From Pisaster brevispinus (Eukaryota; Echinodermata; Asteroidea; Forcipulatida; Asteriidae), in assembly GCA_023634235.1 (NCBI GenBank), contig JAMKCF010000007.1, positions 22,760,592 through 22,824,591 of the forward strand: DNA of 64,000 bases, written 5' to 3'. The translations under genes and the position numbers were made by a program. The notes under the pieces are model-generated. The model did no database searches and was not told where the DNA came from. It saw only the letters and a program-made list of their open reading frames with translations. Numbering within the stretch: the first letter of the stretch is position 1; every line of letters begins with the position of its first letter. This document shows positions 24,306-36,199 of the stretch, in pieces.

Positions 24306-24678
24306 AATACACTCAGAGTTGGTGGGGTTGGTGCGCCTTACAAGCGACCACCCAAGTGTTCTCTCTCTCTCTCTTCTGCAATTATTTTTGTCACTTGAGC
24401 TCCTATTGTGTTCAATTTTATATCTGTGGATAGGGCTTTGTACCAGGATTCTACTGGACTCTTTATGTGCTGTGTTTTTGATTCTACATTTGCGTTTTTA
24501 ATGGAAATGTTTCGCTGAGTTTTCTTCTGTATTTGGACTTCAACCATGTTTTGCCATCTACTTGTATGGATTTTTCAATCACCACTGTTTATTGAACCTG
24601 TCCTTGGTAATTCGGGATAATCTTCTAGTGTGCCTGTTTATTGTACTGTGCTAGTTTTGGCACCTTGCTACTGGAACA

Positions 24679-27600
24679 ATGAAACCATTCATCCTTCTGT
24701 TGATCATCTTCCTGTTTGGTCTCACACCTTGTGATGACTCCTTACTGGACAACTCATTACTTGGGCCTACTGCGAGCACTTGTTGGAACTACATGTATAT
24801 TGGAACAAATGAACAGTATGGAAAACAACATCCTCGACATCATAAATATATGAGTCTTCGCATTCCTTACTATTGCAACTCAAGTTCTACCTTTCAGCTC
24901 CAACTTCTAACATCTGGTGACATCAATCCTAATCCAGGACCTATTTCTTGTAACAATGACAACCCTAGGTCTTCCAGTTCTCGTTTTTCTCCCTTTACCT
25001 ATGATCGTGATGAACTCTTACATTTGAACTTGGCTTCCAGTTCTATTGATTTGAATTATACCCTGGACCCTTCTGTTCTGGATCATATTAAGCATCTTGG
25101 ACTAAATGTCACTCAAAGTAATAACTCAAGATGCAATCGTCGTACACATAGAGGGAAAAAGGGTGGGCGTCGACGAATGAAACAGTCACCCAATTCCTTA
25201 TTGAATACCTCCATTGACTCTCATCATTTAACTGTACAGTCTAATAGGAATCTTCGCTTTGCTCTATGGAATGCTCACTCTGTTAAATCCAAAGATACAT
25301 CTACTGCACTCTGTGATTTTGTAATCAGTCATCAGTTAGATATACTTGCCATCACAGAGACATGGTTAACTGGAGGAGATCGGGATAATCGTACTCTTGC
25401 CGACATCAGTAACACTTTACCTAACTATGTTTTCCACCACTCTCCACGTCTACACTCAAGGGCAGGTGGTGTTGGTATCATTGTGAGAACTGGTATTGAT
25501 ATAAAAATTCATCAAAGTCAAGAATATAGAGCTTTTGAACACATGGAGCTCACTTTATCATCAATGTCGTCATCTTTTCGTCTTCTCATCATCTATCGAC
25601 CTCCACCTAACAAGAAAAATAATCTCACATTTCCGATGTTTCTTGAAGAGTTTGGATGCCTAATTGAATCACTCATCGCTAACCCCTGCAGTTTTCTCTT
25701 GTCAGGTGACTTTAATTTTCATATGGATGTTCCTGACAATCGTGAAACTATTATTTTCCGTGACTTGTTAGATACTTCCAACCTTCAACAACATGTTACT
25801 TCATCTACTCATACCGCTGGACATACACTGGATTTATTGATTTCTAATATCACTGATGATTTAATTTCTTCGGTTTCAACTCATCATGATCTTCCTTCAG
25901 ACCATACTGCTGTGAAGTGTCTAATTAATGTTGCTCGCCCACCAGCATCAACCAAGAAATTACTTACTCGCAAACTTCATTCACTTGATATGGCTTCTTT
26001 TAAATCTGATATTCGTAACTCTTCTTTGATGACGGACCCTGCCACGAATTTAGATGAACTTGTTATGCAGTATGATTCTGTTCTTAAGGTTATTCTTGAT
26101 CATCATGCTCCTGAAGTTGTAAGATCCGTCATACTACGCCCTCATGCTCCATGGTATAGTGATACTCTACGTGCAGCCAAGCAGGAGAAACGTCGCCGTG
26201 AGCGAAAATGGTTAAAATCAGGCCTTGCTGTGCATAATGAGTCATACAAAGAACAGTGTATCATATACAGAGACCTTGTTATCAATGCTAAATCTAACTA
26301 TCATCGTTGTAAAATATCGGAGTGCAACCAACAAAATCTGTTCCGTGTTATTGACAAGCTGTCTTCTCCCAAGTGTATGAAAAAGCTCCCAAGTTTTGAC
26401 AATCCTATTGATCTGGCCAATAATTTGGCCACTTTCTTTGAGGATAAAATTAAGAAATTGTATGGTAGATTTGAGAATATACATCCATCACCCATCTCCG
26501 TTGATATTCATGATCATTGTAACTCTTCGTTCGCCACTTTTCGTGAAGTCACTTCTGACGAAGTGATGAAGATGATCAAATCTTGTACAGTTACCTCCTG
26601 CAAGTTGGACCCTCTGCCATTATCTGTATTTAAGGAGTGTTGTTCTGAACTGCTGCCAGTCTTCACAAAGATTATTAATAGGTCTTTGTCTTTTGGCCAT
26701 TTCCCTGATCATCTTAAGGAGGCTTGCATCCTGCCACTTCTGAAAAAGCAACATTTGGACCCGGAGTGTATGTCAAATTAGCGTCCTATCTCTAACTTGC
26801 GATTCATCTCTAAATTGATTGAACGTGCAGTTGTGAGTCAACTTCAAGACTATCTCTGTGAAAATAACCTTTATGCTAAGATGCAGTCTGCTTATCGTCC
26901 TTTCCACAGTATTGAGACTGCTCTCATTCGTGTGCAGGATGATATCTTGCGTGCACTGGACAATCATAAGGAAGCGATCCTTGTGCTTTTAGATTTTTCA
27001 GCTGCATTTGACACTATTGACCATGAGCATCTCCTTCAACGTTTATCTTCTCGCTATGGAATTACAGGAACTGCCCTAAACTGGTTCTCTTCTTATCTTA
27101 ACAACAGAACCCACCATGTTCTCATCAATAATGCTAGATCCGATCGTCATCATCTCTTGTGTGGTGTTCCTCAAGGTTCTGTAGCTGGGCCTCTTGAATT
27201 TATATTGTTCAGTGCACCCTTACAAGACCTCATTGCTGCCCATGGCATTTCTAGTGTTGCTTATGCTGACGATACCCAGCTTTATGTTACTTTTGACCCT
27301 GCTGATCGAGCTTCTGCCATTGCTAAAGTTGAACTATGCATTCAAGATGTCAAATCTTGGGCTCTGTCCAACAAACTCGCTCTGAATGACTCCAAAACTG
27401 AGATCTTATTTTTAAGATCTCGTTTCACAAAAAAGGTTTCTCCGCCAAACTTACATATTGCCCAGTCTGTTATTAAACCATCTGAATTTGCCCGCAACCT
27501 CGGTGTAATTATGGATTCTTCATTGTGCATGAGTAGACATGTTGATAATGTTTGCAAAGCAGCTCTCATGGCTATCAGAAAAATAGCACAGATTCGCCGC

Positions 27601-28104
27601 TACCTGGATGAAGCTACTACTCTTCGTCTTGTTCACGCTTTCGTCACAACTAGACTTGATTCCGGCAATTCTCTTCTGTATGGACTCCCTGATAAAGATC
27701 TTGCTAAAATTCAACGTGTACAAAACATTGCCGCTCGCCTCGTTTCTTGCTTGCCTCGTTCTCACCATATTACACCAGTACTAATGAAATTGCATTGGCT
27801 CCCAGTTAAGTTTCGTACAATTTATAAAATTCTTTTGTTAACTTTCAAAGCTCAAACATGTCAATCTCCTGCTTATTTATCTGAACTTGTTCACCATTAT
27901 TCCCCTACTCGGACTTTACGTTCATCTCAACAGTCATTGCTTTCATCTACAAGAGCTTCTTCTATTTTTTATGGCCACAGATCATTTTCTTACGCCGCAC
28001 CATTTCTTTGGAATGGTCTTCCTGTGCATATTCGCCAGGCTAGTTCTTTACACTGTTTTAAGTCTCTGTTAAAAACACATTTGTTTGAAGCTGCTTATTT
28101 GTAA
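24679..28104 (+). pseudogene. LINE ORF: endonuclease and reverse transcriptase, one in-frame TAG
   Basis: The frame spans 1,142 codons with one internal stop (TAG, 26,779-26,781) and no frameshift. Residues 1-16 look like a signal peptide (MKPFILLLIIFLFGLT). Residues 81-88 are DINPNPGP, a 2A-like motif, and 151-168 form a basic patch. The apurinic-type endonuclease follows, with Asn198, Glu227, Asp344/Asn346 and Asp408/His409 in place. The RT keeps LLDFSAAFD (Asp772) and YADD (864-865), and ends with the LHWLPVKFRTIYKILLLTFKA region. The stop replaces the Tyr normally found in the NYRPISNL motif, early in the RT. The first Met is preceded by an in-frame stop nine codons upstream and has A at -3. 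The single lesion suggests recent insertion. No functional full-length product is expected unless the stop is read through. Confidence 0.92.
24919..24942 (+). other. 2A-like ribosome-skipping motif in the LINE ORF
   Basis: The codons encode D-I-N-P-N-P-G-P preceded by QLQLLTSG. The canonical 2A signature is D-(V/I)-E-x-N-P-G-P. Here the Glu is Asn, while the NPGP end and the Leu-rich lead are kept. 2A-like sequences are established in APE-type non-LTR elements of sea urchins and others. Activity of this variant is not known to me. Confidence 0.6.
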
Positions 28105-28221
28105 TCTGCTTATTTGTAATTGTTTCTTTCACTCTTTGTATATTTTATTGTTCTCTTTATGCGCTTAGAGGCTTATGCATTAGGCGCTTTACAAATGTCT
28201 TTATTATTATTATTATTATTG

Positions 28222-29450
28222 TAGGACTCAAGTCCAGGACTCAGGACTCGAGTCAGTCTCGAGTCACAATATTGGTGATTTGGACTTGATTCAAGTCACA
28301 TCGGCAAAAGACTCTCATGACCCAAACTTGACCCCATGACCCAAACTTGACCCTGGGGACTCATGACTCTTGTTTCACATGTTTTCACCACTTGATGTGT
28401 TCTGGTTTTTATATCAATTTTGTTTAAAACATGTTAAGTTGATCAATATCAGACATTTTGTCGATGATACACTTATTAATAATTTTTTATTTTTGTAATT
28501 ATTATTTTATTTATTTTTAGGGGGGAGGTCGTGGTAAAAAGTTAGGGTCGGTCGGGTAACCAAAATTTTATTATTTTTTTTTTTTGGGGGGGGGCTTATC
28601 GCTGGTAATCTGTCAGCATTAACGCCATAGCAACTGCTTAATGCATATTGGTCACTGGAACCCGAATTGACAGCTTTGGCCAGCTGTGGCTATATCACTT
28701 TATCTTTTTAATGTTAAAGCATAGGCAATTAGGCGGCATACACGCTGATCTATACATAGACGCAAACAGAAGCTGTCAATTCAAATGCAGCCAAAGACTG
28801 GCAGGTCTGGTACCGGTAAAACACTGCCTGCATACTGCACAGTGTATAATTTACACACAAAAAGTGTTGTTATAAAAGTCAGCATCCATGATTAATGAGT
28901 GTCCTTTTGGCAGTGAGTCAACTGTAACTTTCAACCTCTAAAGAAATATTCATTAATGAATCACTCTCAAATAAATGACTCTTAATTTTTAGGAAATGTG
29001 ATCACAATATTTTTTGAACAGTTCTATTTTGATAATGAGTCAGTTATGGAACTTTTTGAGTTGTTGGTGTTCTAAGTTAACTAATGTTTCAAGTAATACT
29101 TCTGGAGAAGGGGCAAGGGGTTGCGGGTAAATCAAAAACCAGAATTGATTCGAAAATAAGATTTAAATTGCATGTACAGATCTTTGTTTAATCTAAATGT
29201 GTTTTATCAGGTCATTTTCAGTTCTTATTTTACAACATTTGTTTTGCAATCAGTAGTGATCCAGTCATATAAGTGACCTGGGTAAGTATTATTACAATTT
29301 AGTGATTTTAACAAGTGACTCGTGACTCAGACTTGGACTCAAACAAAGTGACTCATGACTGGGACTTGGACTTGACCCAAGTGACTTGAGACTCGCACTC
29401 GGACTCAACACAAGTTGATATCAGGGTAAAATAACAGTAAGATTTACTAG
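28222..29450. other. GACTC/GAGTC-rich flank, no gene
   Basis: Two patches (about 28,225-28,375 and 29,310-29,415) are dense in short gactc, gactt and cgagtc words, a degenerate low-complexity repeat. T8-10 followed by G7-8 occurs near 28,577-28,592. No coding or RNA signal is evident between them. Confidence 0.45.
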
Positions 29451-29451
29451 T

Positions 29452-29800
29452 GTCTTGTGGTATGTCATGGCAATCGTTAAGAACTCTGGATTCAAGTTCT
29501 GGTGTTTCTGATCAGCAAAGTGTTGGTTCGAGTCCTGGTCTTGACACTTGTGTCTCTAAGCAGAATACTTTACCATAATTTCTTAAGACAAAGCCCCAGG
29601 TCCCATTTACTAGGATTGGTATTGTACATAAAAAAAATTATGAACACTTATCCCGTAAGTGTGGAAGTTAACCCTGGTGTTTTTTATTCACATTTTTGTT
29701 GTAGGTTTAGATGACCTTTCCAACAAGGGAACGCAGCAATGTTCCCACAAGGGGATATAAACACTGAGCTGGCAACAGTCAATCTCTCTCATACAAGCAT
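29452..29800 (+). mobile_element. SINE with tRNA-Leu-like head, degenerate
   Basis: The head contains ggattcaagttctggtgtttctgatcagc, a B box ggttcgagtcc, and the ttgacacttgtgtct junction, all shared with the copies at 31.1 kb and 4.8 kb. The D-arm has decayed. The body drifts from the others after about 29,600. Confidence 0.7.
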
Positions 29801-29896
29801 TGGTTTAACGTCTATGATTCTGATGTGCACAAATCAATAAATTATGACTTAGTAACTAACTGACATTACTTTATGTCATTGTGAAATCAGGGATTA

Positions 29897-29966
29897 GTTT
29901 GGCTGGATTCAAACCCAAACCCTTATGATTGCAAGTTCTGCAGTCTAACCATTTGACCATAGTTCA
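29897..29966 (-). repeat. tRNA-like sequence (SINE head or tRNA pseudogene)
   Basis: On the minus strand TGGTCAAATGGTTAGACTG (A box) is followed 30-odd bases later by GGGTTTGAATCC (B box). The anticodon stem is only partly paired. No 3' acceptor half with good pairing is seen, so an active tRNA is unlikely. Confidence 0.5.
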
Positions 29967-30171
29967 CATTGAACTTGTACATGTACTGTAGGTCAAATTC
30001 TCACATGTAAATGATTGAGTATGATTATGTGATTATGCAAGCCTTCAGTCAGATTGCTTTAAGGCTTTTAGACAGTTTAAGAAATGGTATCCAGTCATGC
30101 ATTCATGATTACCCATGTCCAATTAAGACTGGCTGGAATTGATTGACAGTGGAATTATATCCAATGTACAG

Positions 30172-30222
30172 TAGCCCTGGTAGGACGTCAGTGTAATGCA
30201 ACGGAGGAGTCAAACCTGGGCT
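30172..30222. mobile_element. 51-bp mini-element with the ends of the 12.4-kb foldback
   Basis: It starts TAGCCCTGGTAGGACGTC and ends, in reverse complement, TAGCCCAGGTTTGACTCC. These are the two ends of the foldback at 12,385-14,547 joined almost directly. It may be an internally deleted member of the family or its ancestral short palindrome. Confidence 0.65.
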
Positions 30223-30724
30223 ACAATGTAGGGTGTGTTGTAGAGAACACCATGTCCGAGCAACTTTAGCTTAGCTTTAAAAACATACACTCAGCATAAA
30301 ACAGCATTGTGTGTGTCTGCACATCATATTTGTATCATAGGCATTACACATGCTAGTTAAAGAAGACAGCAGTACATACCAGTACTCACTTCACTTTACT
30401 TGTCAAAATAGAAAGGTTGTGAATGTGATCTGTCTATGCAACTATCCAGTACTGTAAGCCCCCAGAACCAAACAAGGCCCTTGAACATGAATTGATCAAT
30501 CAACAATGATCAAAGCAAAAACTATTCTTGGTAAATATGTTTTGTTCTGCAAGTATAACTTACCAGTATTTGATGTAAGAATATGGCATGAAACACGGCA
30601 ACAAATCTTTTAATTTGAGAGGAAGTTCCAGCAATGATCTGTTAGTTGTTGGCACATCACACTGAACGATGTCCCTTCTGTTGTATTACCATAGAGTTAC
30701 CTACATGTTTACAGTACATGTGTG

Positions 30725-31134
30725 TAATAATAATGGCTTCTTATAGCGCTCATATCCGTCACTCAGTGACGCTCAAGGCGCTTCAACATTAATTTCCTGC
30801 AAGGTATGTCGGGCTACGTTTGAAGTATGAGACCTACTCCTTTACATAGCACCATGTAATGGTTTACAAGGTGCTGTGGTGCAATATGCAGTCAATCAAA
30901 CCAGGAACACCGGGGCGAACCCCTTCTCTTTTCGATAAGTGTACTGGGTTCTTTTACGTGCGTTACACAACACACGGGGCCAACGGCTTTACGTTACATC
31001 CGAAGGACGAAGCAATAATGGTTAAGTGTATTGCTTAAGGACACAAGTGTCACGACTGGGACTCCCACACTCTGCTGAGTCGGAAACACCAGAGCTTGAG
31101 TCCAGTGCTCTTATCCGCTCGGCCACGACACGCC
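30725..31134 (-). mobile_element. Full-length tRNA-Leu-derived SINE
   Basis: Read on the minus strand from 31,134, the head is GTGTCGTGGCCGAGCGGAT, then ACTGGACTCAAGCTCTGGT. The latter corresponds to a tRNA-Leu anticodon arm with CAA at the anticodon position. Next come a variable-arm region and a B box (GGGAGTCCCAGTC), then GACACTTGTGTCC and a body of about 300 bp. The 3' end is GAGCGCTATAAGAAGCC plus an ATT-rich tail, resembling CR1/L2 LINE tails, which implies mobilisation by such a LINE. About 410 bp long, it is the best-preserved copy in the window. Confidence 0.85.
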
Positions 31135-31139
31135 ACTAT

Positions 31140-31915
31140 GGTTAAACTATTGCACACTACGCCATGTAGTGTGGAAATCCCCGCTTCTATTTATACGCTG
31201 TGTGACGTAGTGTTATACTATATACTGCATTGAGTGAATGACATACTAGAATGACATTGACCTCAAAGTCTTGGTGTCAGACTCACACATAGTACTGGGA
31301 CTCAGTGAGATCAATACTAGGTTGTTGAACCTTGCACTGGAGCATACTGGAATACTAGTTTGGTTTTTGAATCAGATGTCATCTTTGCTTAAAACCATTT
31401 GTATTCATCTTGATAATTAATTAGACTGTTTCTATTGCATCTTATTGAAAGCCGTTCCTATGTTTTAGATAATGAAATTCATAAGTACAGACTTTCATTG
31501 TTTTTAACTTTATGAATTCAGTAATCATGTTTTAATTGATGTACTTACAGCTGTGTACGGCTAGCTTGGGTTCTTTTTTATGTATAGTAATAGAAGTCAC
31601 ATACAACTAGTAATTAAAACTGTTTAACAAGTTTTTAAAAATAACTCCTTAAGCTGTTTTTGTGTAGTGACAGAAAAACAAGATGTAATGGGCACACTTT
31701 AAAGCGTTTGTTCCCATAATCTCATCACAGAGTAAATGTATTTTGTTTTTGTAGGTAATAAATGTAAAATGGTTTCATCTTCATGTAAGTCCTGTAATAC
31801 CCAAAGTCATTGGCCATGCCCAATCAGACTGAAACTAGTGGCTTAGACAGTTTGACAGTCTTTGAATCCCATATTTTAACCCTTCTTCTCTACATGTACT
31901 TTGATCCTCTTTTAT
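31140..31915. other. Non-coding stretch
   Basis: No supported features were seen. The last 50 bp are pyrimidine-rich and lead to the acceptor-like site of the next segment. Confidence 0.4.
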
Positions 31916-31920
31916 CTCAG

Positions 31921-32109
31921 GTGTCCCTCCTCATGTCCACCAGCATCTTGGAAACCCATAACCATGGTAACCTCAACCCACAATCTCCTAGTCAGTCTGA
32001 GACTCCCAGGGCAGATGCTGAAGACTCTACCTTGAAGCTCTAGCTCTGAAGACACTACAGGGAGAGTTGGAGATGCACAAGAAACAGGAAGCTCACAATG
32101 AGAGGTAAG
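31921..32109 (+). other. Exon-like segment, copy B of a duplicated block
   Basis: It follows an acceptor-like ttttatctcag and ends at the donor gag|gtaaga (exon end 32,104). From 31,977 it is the near-identical partner of 20,088-20,220. The frame VSLLMSTSILETHNHGNLNPQSPSQ runs 41 codons to a stop; the last 25 codons before the donor are open in another frame (LEALALKTLQGELEMHKKQEAHNER). No family was recognised. Confidence 0.3.
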
Positions 32110-33474
32110 AACTATTTTTGAATTGTTCTGAACATATTATTACCATTTTCACAAGTGCCAAAAAGTTCTGTGTAGTCAAGCCCAAATGTTTGGAGAAAAC
32201 AGTATTTGAAGTTAAGTAAAGTTTGAAATCATTGGTTCATAGATTGTTTGAAATTGATAATCTACAAAGCAGGGGATTAGAGATGGTGAATCATGTTAAT
32301 ATATTTATTTGTGTGAGTTGATAATTGATCATTGATTTAATTAATAAGATCGTCTCTTTGGGAAAACTGTACAAACGTGGTCAGTGTGCAGCTCGTTGTG
32401 TGTAATTATTTTAGCTGTTGATGAGACCGTAGGTCAGAGACTTAGGCACTTTGTGAAAACGCAAGAGTCATAACACGCCTGTTTGGAACTGTGCCAGCTG
32501 TGTAATGAACGAAAAGATTTTTGCACTTTATGGAAACGAATTGCAGGTTCTTTGCCTTTTTGGCAGTCATCAATTTATAGTGTTGTTGGAAACTAGCAAA
32601 TTTGACAGACCTGCGACTTTATAAATGATTGTTTGACAAATGATCTTACATGGAATGCTTTTATATTTGACATGTTTGAGAGGATGACATTACATTCTTT
32701 GATGAGAGGAACTTCTCAAAGATAATAAACTGAAAAGCTATGACTGAATGTCATAATCAAAACTGTAAGACAAAGTATATTGATAAGAGGCACATCTCGA
32801 GTAAAAACAATCTTATTTTTCTAATTTATTATTTCCCATTAGCCAGTGTGGACAAGGGTTTCCAAAATTTGAACAGCACCATCCAAATTATATTTTTGTA
32901 ATATCAATTTCAAAATTAAATCATTTCAAGTCAAAGTAATGCAACAAACAGTGGGACTTTACTTATCTCTTTTTAGAAAATTTGAATGACGTCCAATTTG
33001 TTCACATTGACTCAGCCAGCACTTCTCAGCTAACCCCTGACCCCAACAAAAACATTAACATTATTGTTTATGCAGAGTCCGTATGGAGTCTCTAGGCTGA
33101 GTGAAGAACCTAGTTCATGTTGTTATTTTTATAATTTCAACATTTTTGAACAGATCAAACCAGGACAGAGTTATCTGTATGATCGTTAACCTTTTGTTTT
33201 GTAAAATTGATTGCGCCTAAATCTCCTCTTTTTGTTTACAGTGTTACACCTTTACAACTGTAATCTGTAAATTCTAAACAAAAATTGATTAATAACCAAA
33301 GAATATTCTATTACTATTAAATGTAACTTTAATCATTTCAGCTTAGTGTTTGAATATATTGAAGACAATTTTTGTCTTCCTCCACATTCATTGAGTTTTA
33401 AACTCAGAGTACAAAAATCCGATACATCATAAAAAGCAACCTGTAATACATGTAGCTGTGTGTAGGAACTCTGT

Positions 33475-33730
33475 ATAAGTGCTACACAGACTGGCAACAA
33501 TGGTAACTTGCAAATTGAAAGTTGATTTCAAGTTCAATATTCACCATACAATACAACCAAACAGACTACAGTGGTACATGTAGCTAGGTGTACTCTTACA
33601 GTATAGCCAGGCAACATTGGAAGTTTCATATACAAGTTCAATATTCAGTACAAGGTTCAGTGGTTTCTTTGTATGCTGTACCTAGCTGTACCAGTCAGCC
33701 AGCCTGTACTGCTATGTGACTCTAGCAGGA
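33475..33730. repeat. Dispersed repeat (about 260 bp), copy 1
   Basis: The sequence from the ctacacagactggcaacaatggtaac region to the gtgactctagcaggaaat region recurs at about 40,115-40,395 (within duplication copy 2), 53,405-53,690, and partly at 43,250-43,390. The copy at 53.4 kb lies outside the duplication, so it is an independent dispersed family. No ORF or terminal repeat was identified. Confidence 0.7.
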
Positions 33731-34439
33731 AATCAAAGTATGAAGTGAAATGAAAAGTGAAGTTTTATAACTGTCTTAAAACTTTGACTTCAACATTACA
33801 GCAGACATGTGCATATTGCACAGTCCAAATGAAAGAATGAAACTATGATTGTCTCACTGGTTCCAGAATTGTGAGTTAAATCAATGAGAAACCTTGAATG
33901 TCAATAACTCCTTATTGCAATGATGCTTTGACTTGAAACTTATATTTGTTGTTTTGTCATTGACTCGTAGGTTTACATTTGGAACAAAACTCATGATTAT
34001 AATACTGGTTCCAGTTGAACAGCTTTATATAACAAGGTATCAACTTGAAACTTGTCTCAAGTTAGCCACTAACAGGCAGATTCATATGCAAGAATGGAAC
34101 TCAATAGTATGACACTGGTTTTGGTGAATGAGCTTAAGCAATAGCAAACTTGAATCCATAACTTATCGCAAAGAGATGTATCGACTGACACTTGTATCAA
34201 ATCTTGCCACTGACAGGCAGATTCATATCAAAGAATCAAACTCAGAAGTTTTACACTGGTTTTGGTGAATGACCTTATAAAAACAAAATTAACAAGTGCA
34301 AATTTTATAAATTTACAATTATCTTATCCCAAAAGGGGGGAAAATTAGTTCATGTATTACCCATTATTCTGGCTGAGTATTGTAATGATTTTTGCACTTG
34401 AAACTTGACACACAGATTTATTTGTGGATTAAAACTTAT

Positions 34440-34525
34440 GATTATAATAATAAAAAATAATAAAACGTATTTGTATAAGCACCAAAATTAGTCCCAAAAG
34501 ACGCTCAAGGCGCTTTACAGATTAA
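34440..34525 (-). mobile_element. LINE/SINE 3'-tail fragment
   Basis: The reverse complement ends aaagcgccttgagcgtcttttggg ... acgttttattattttttattat, the tail shared by CR1/L2 LINEs and the SINEs in this window. Only the tail is present. Confidence 0.55.
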
Positions 34526-34673
34526 AAACGTATTTCATGTTCTAGCAATTATTTTCTGGCTGAGTACTTTTCTATGTTGTGTGACTCTACCTGTACAAAC
34601 ACACCTCAAAGACATGATGTATACAATGTGTTGGGTGTGTGTATGAATCTTATCATTTGTTCCTTGCCTAGTT

Positions 34674-35600
34674 AGGTGTTCGGCTAACAGCCGAACAACT
34701 ATTGTTATTGTTCTGTTTTTTTTAGGTGTTCGGCTAACAGCCGAACAACTATTGTTACTGTTTTTTTTTTTCATAATTTTTTCCTCGCGTTCTTCTTTCC
34801 CTCTGAACCTTCTCCAGCAATTTTAAACAAAAGTAAAGCTTGTACAAACTTAAAACTTACTGTGTACATAGGCAATAGTGAGTAGATGAAACCGCCACTT
34901 TTTTGGAATGATGACGACATTGATGACGTCATGACAAGGTTTTTAATGTTGAAAAATGACCATTTGCTTGTTGCTGTATCTCGACGAATATAAAAGCTAT
35001 GATGTTCATACTGAGGCATCAAATAGATAAAGACTTGGACAACATTTGAAAAGTTAACGTCAAAATCGTATGACCTTAACTTCCGGCTCGTTACCCTGGG
35101 TCGAAGTTTGCCTTCGTTGATTTTCCTTCAAAAAGTCATGTTTTTGGCTTTTCTACAGCATAACTCAAGATTGAGATTGATTTGAACATTGAAACTCATA
35201 AGAGATGTGAACAATATCATCAAGACGCCACAAACATGATGATGTCATGATGACGTCATCGGGTATTGAATTACATTAAATCAATGTTTAATATTTGTAA
35301 AAAATCATAACTCATGAACCACATGTCGGATTTTTACAATCTACACATCATCGGATTGTTCGTTAAAAGGTCAACACATGCTACACACAACATGACCCCA
35401 TTTGACCTTGACTTCCGGTTCAAACCGGAAGTTGAAAATTTCACAAAATTCATATCTCAAAAACTACGTCATATTTTAACATGAATTTTGCATCAAAAAA
35501 ACAACCTTCAAAATATACCCTTTCTCTTCGTTCTCAAGAATGTGAAAAGTGAATTAGACGAATTGCACTCGGCTGAGTTGACTGGTGTGTTGAATATTAG
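34674..35600 (+). mobile_element. Hairpin-headed repeat with doubled head
   Basis: It begins at the point where the two segmental-duplication copies diverge. The head hairpin gttcggctaacagccgaac (8-bp stem, 3-base loop) appears twice, at 34,678-34,696 and 34,728-34,746, 50 bp apart. The body contains gatgacgtcatgac and catgatgacgtcatcgggt (CRE-like TGACGTCA palindromes) and a second hairpin cttccggttcaaaccggaag near 35,411. A diverged copy starts at 20,322. No ORF is present. The 3' limit is approximate. Confidence 0.6.
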
Positions 35601-36199
35601 GCCACATAAATCTTTCTGTAGGAAACATGTTTACAAAGCCTAAAAATTTTTTAATTCAGTTCATTTCCTTTCAAGATATTTATTTCCACTCAGAAAATCA
35701 CTAGTACAATCATAAAGAACAATTAAAGGATAAATGGAAATGGTGGCATTGCCAGAAAAGCAATTTAGCTTTTGTTAGGTATGCTGGGATAAACAAGAAA
35801 TAAAACTAACAATAACACGTAGAGTGAGAGAAGCTTCAATATTTAACTCACTACAAATTCATATAGAAAAACTTGTGAGGGTTGCATAGATAGTCACACA
35901 GTGTGAACTGGTGACATAGACATCTCAGCTAAGGGAGAAACTAATTAAGAGAAATCTCCTGGGATTAGATTAGATTGTGAACATTATGCACTTGGTGCTT
36001 GTGTTGGAAGGTTACTGTGTTCCTGCAAGAAGTTATGTTTCATTAAGGAAGACCTACAGTCTATTAACTGTCCTACGCATACCTCACGGTATACAAGAAA
36101 CGTTAAAAACCCCACCTTGGAGTAGAGGATTTCACTAAACGATAGTATGCATAGAATGAGTGTAAGACTAGTTATAAAAGATTAAGACATTGTATTCAA

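Larger units (their letters stand above)
24310..28221 (+). mobile_element. Near full-length CR1/L2-like LINE
   Basis: The element has a 5' UTR of about 370 bp, one long reading frame (24,679-28,104) broken by one stop, and a short 3' UTR ending gcgctttacaaatgtc followed by a (TTA)n tail at 28,199-28,221. The tail type and the endonuclease-RT order fit the CR1/L2 group. It lies head-to-head with TRIM gene A. The 5' boundary is approximate, since the element start was not confirmed by a target duplication. Confidence 0.9.
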
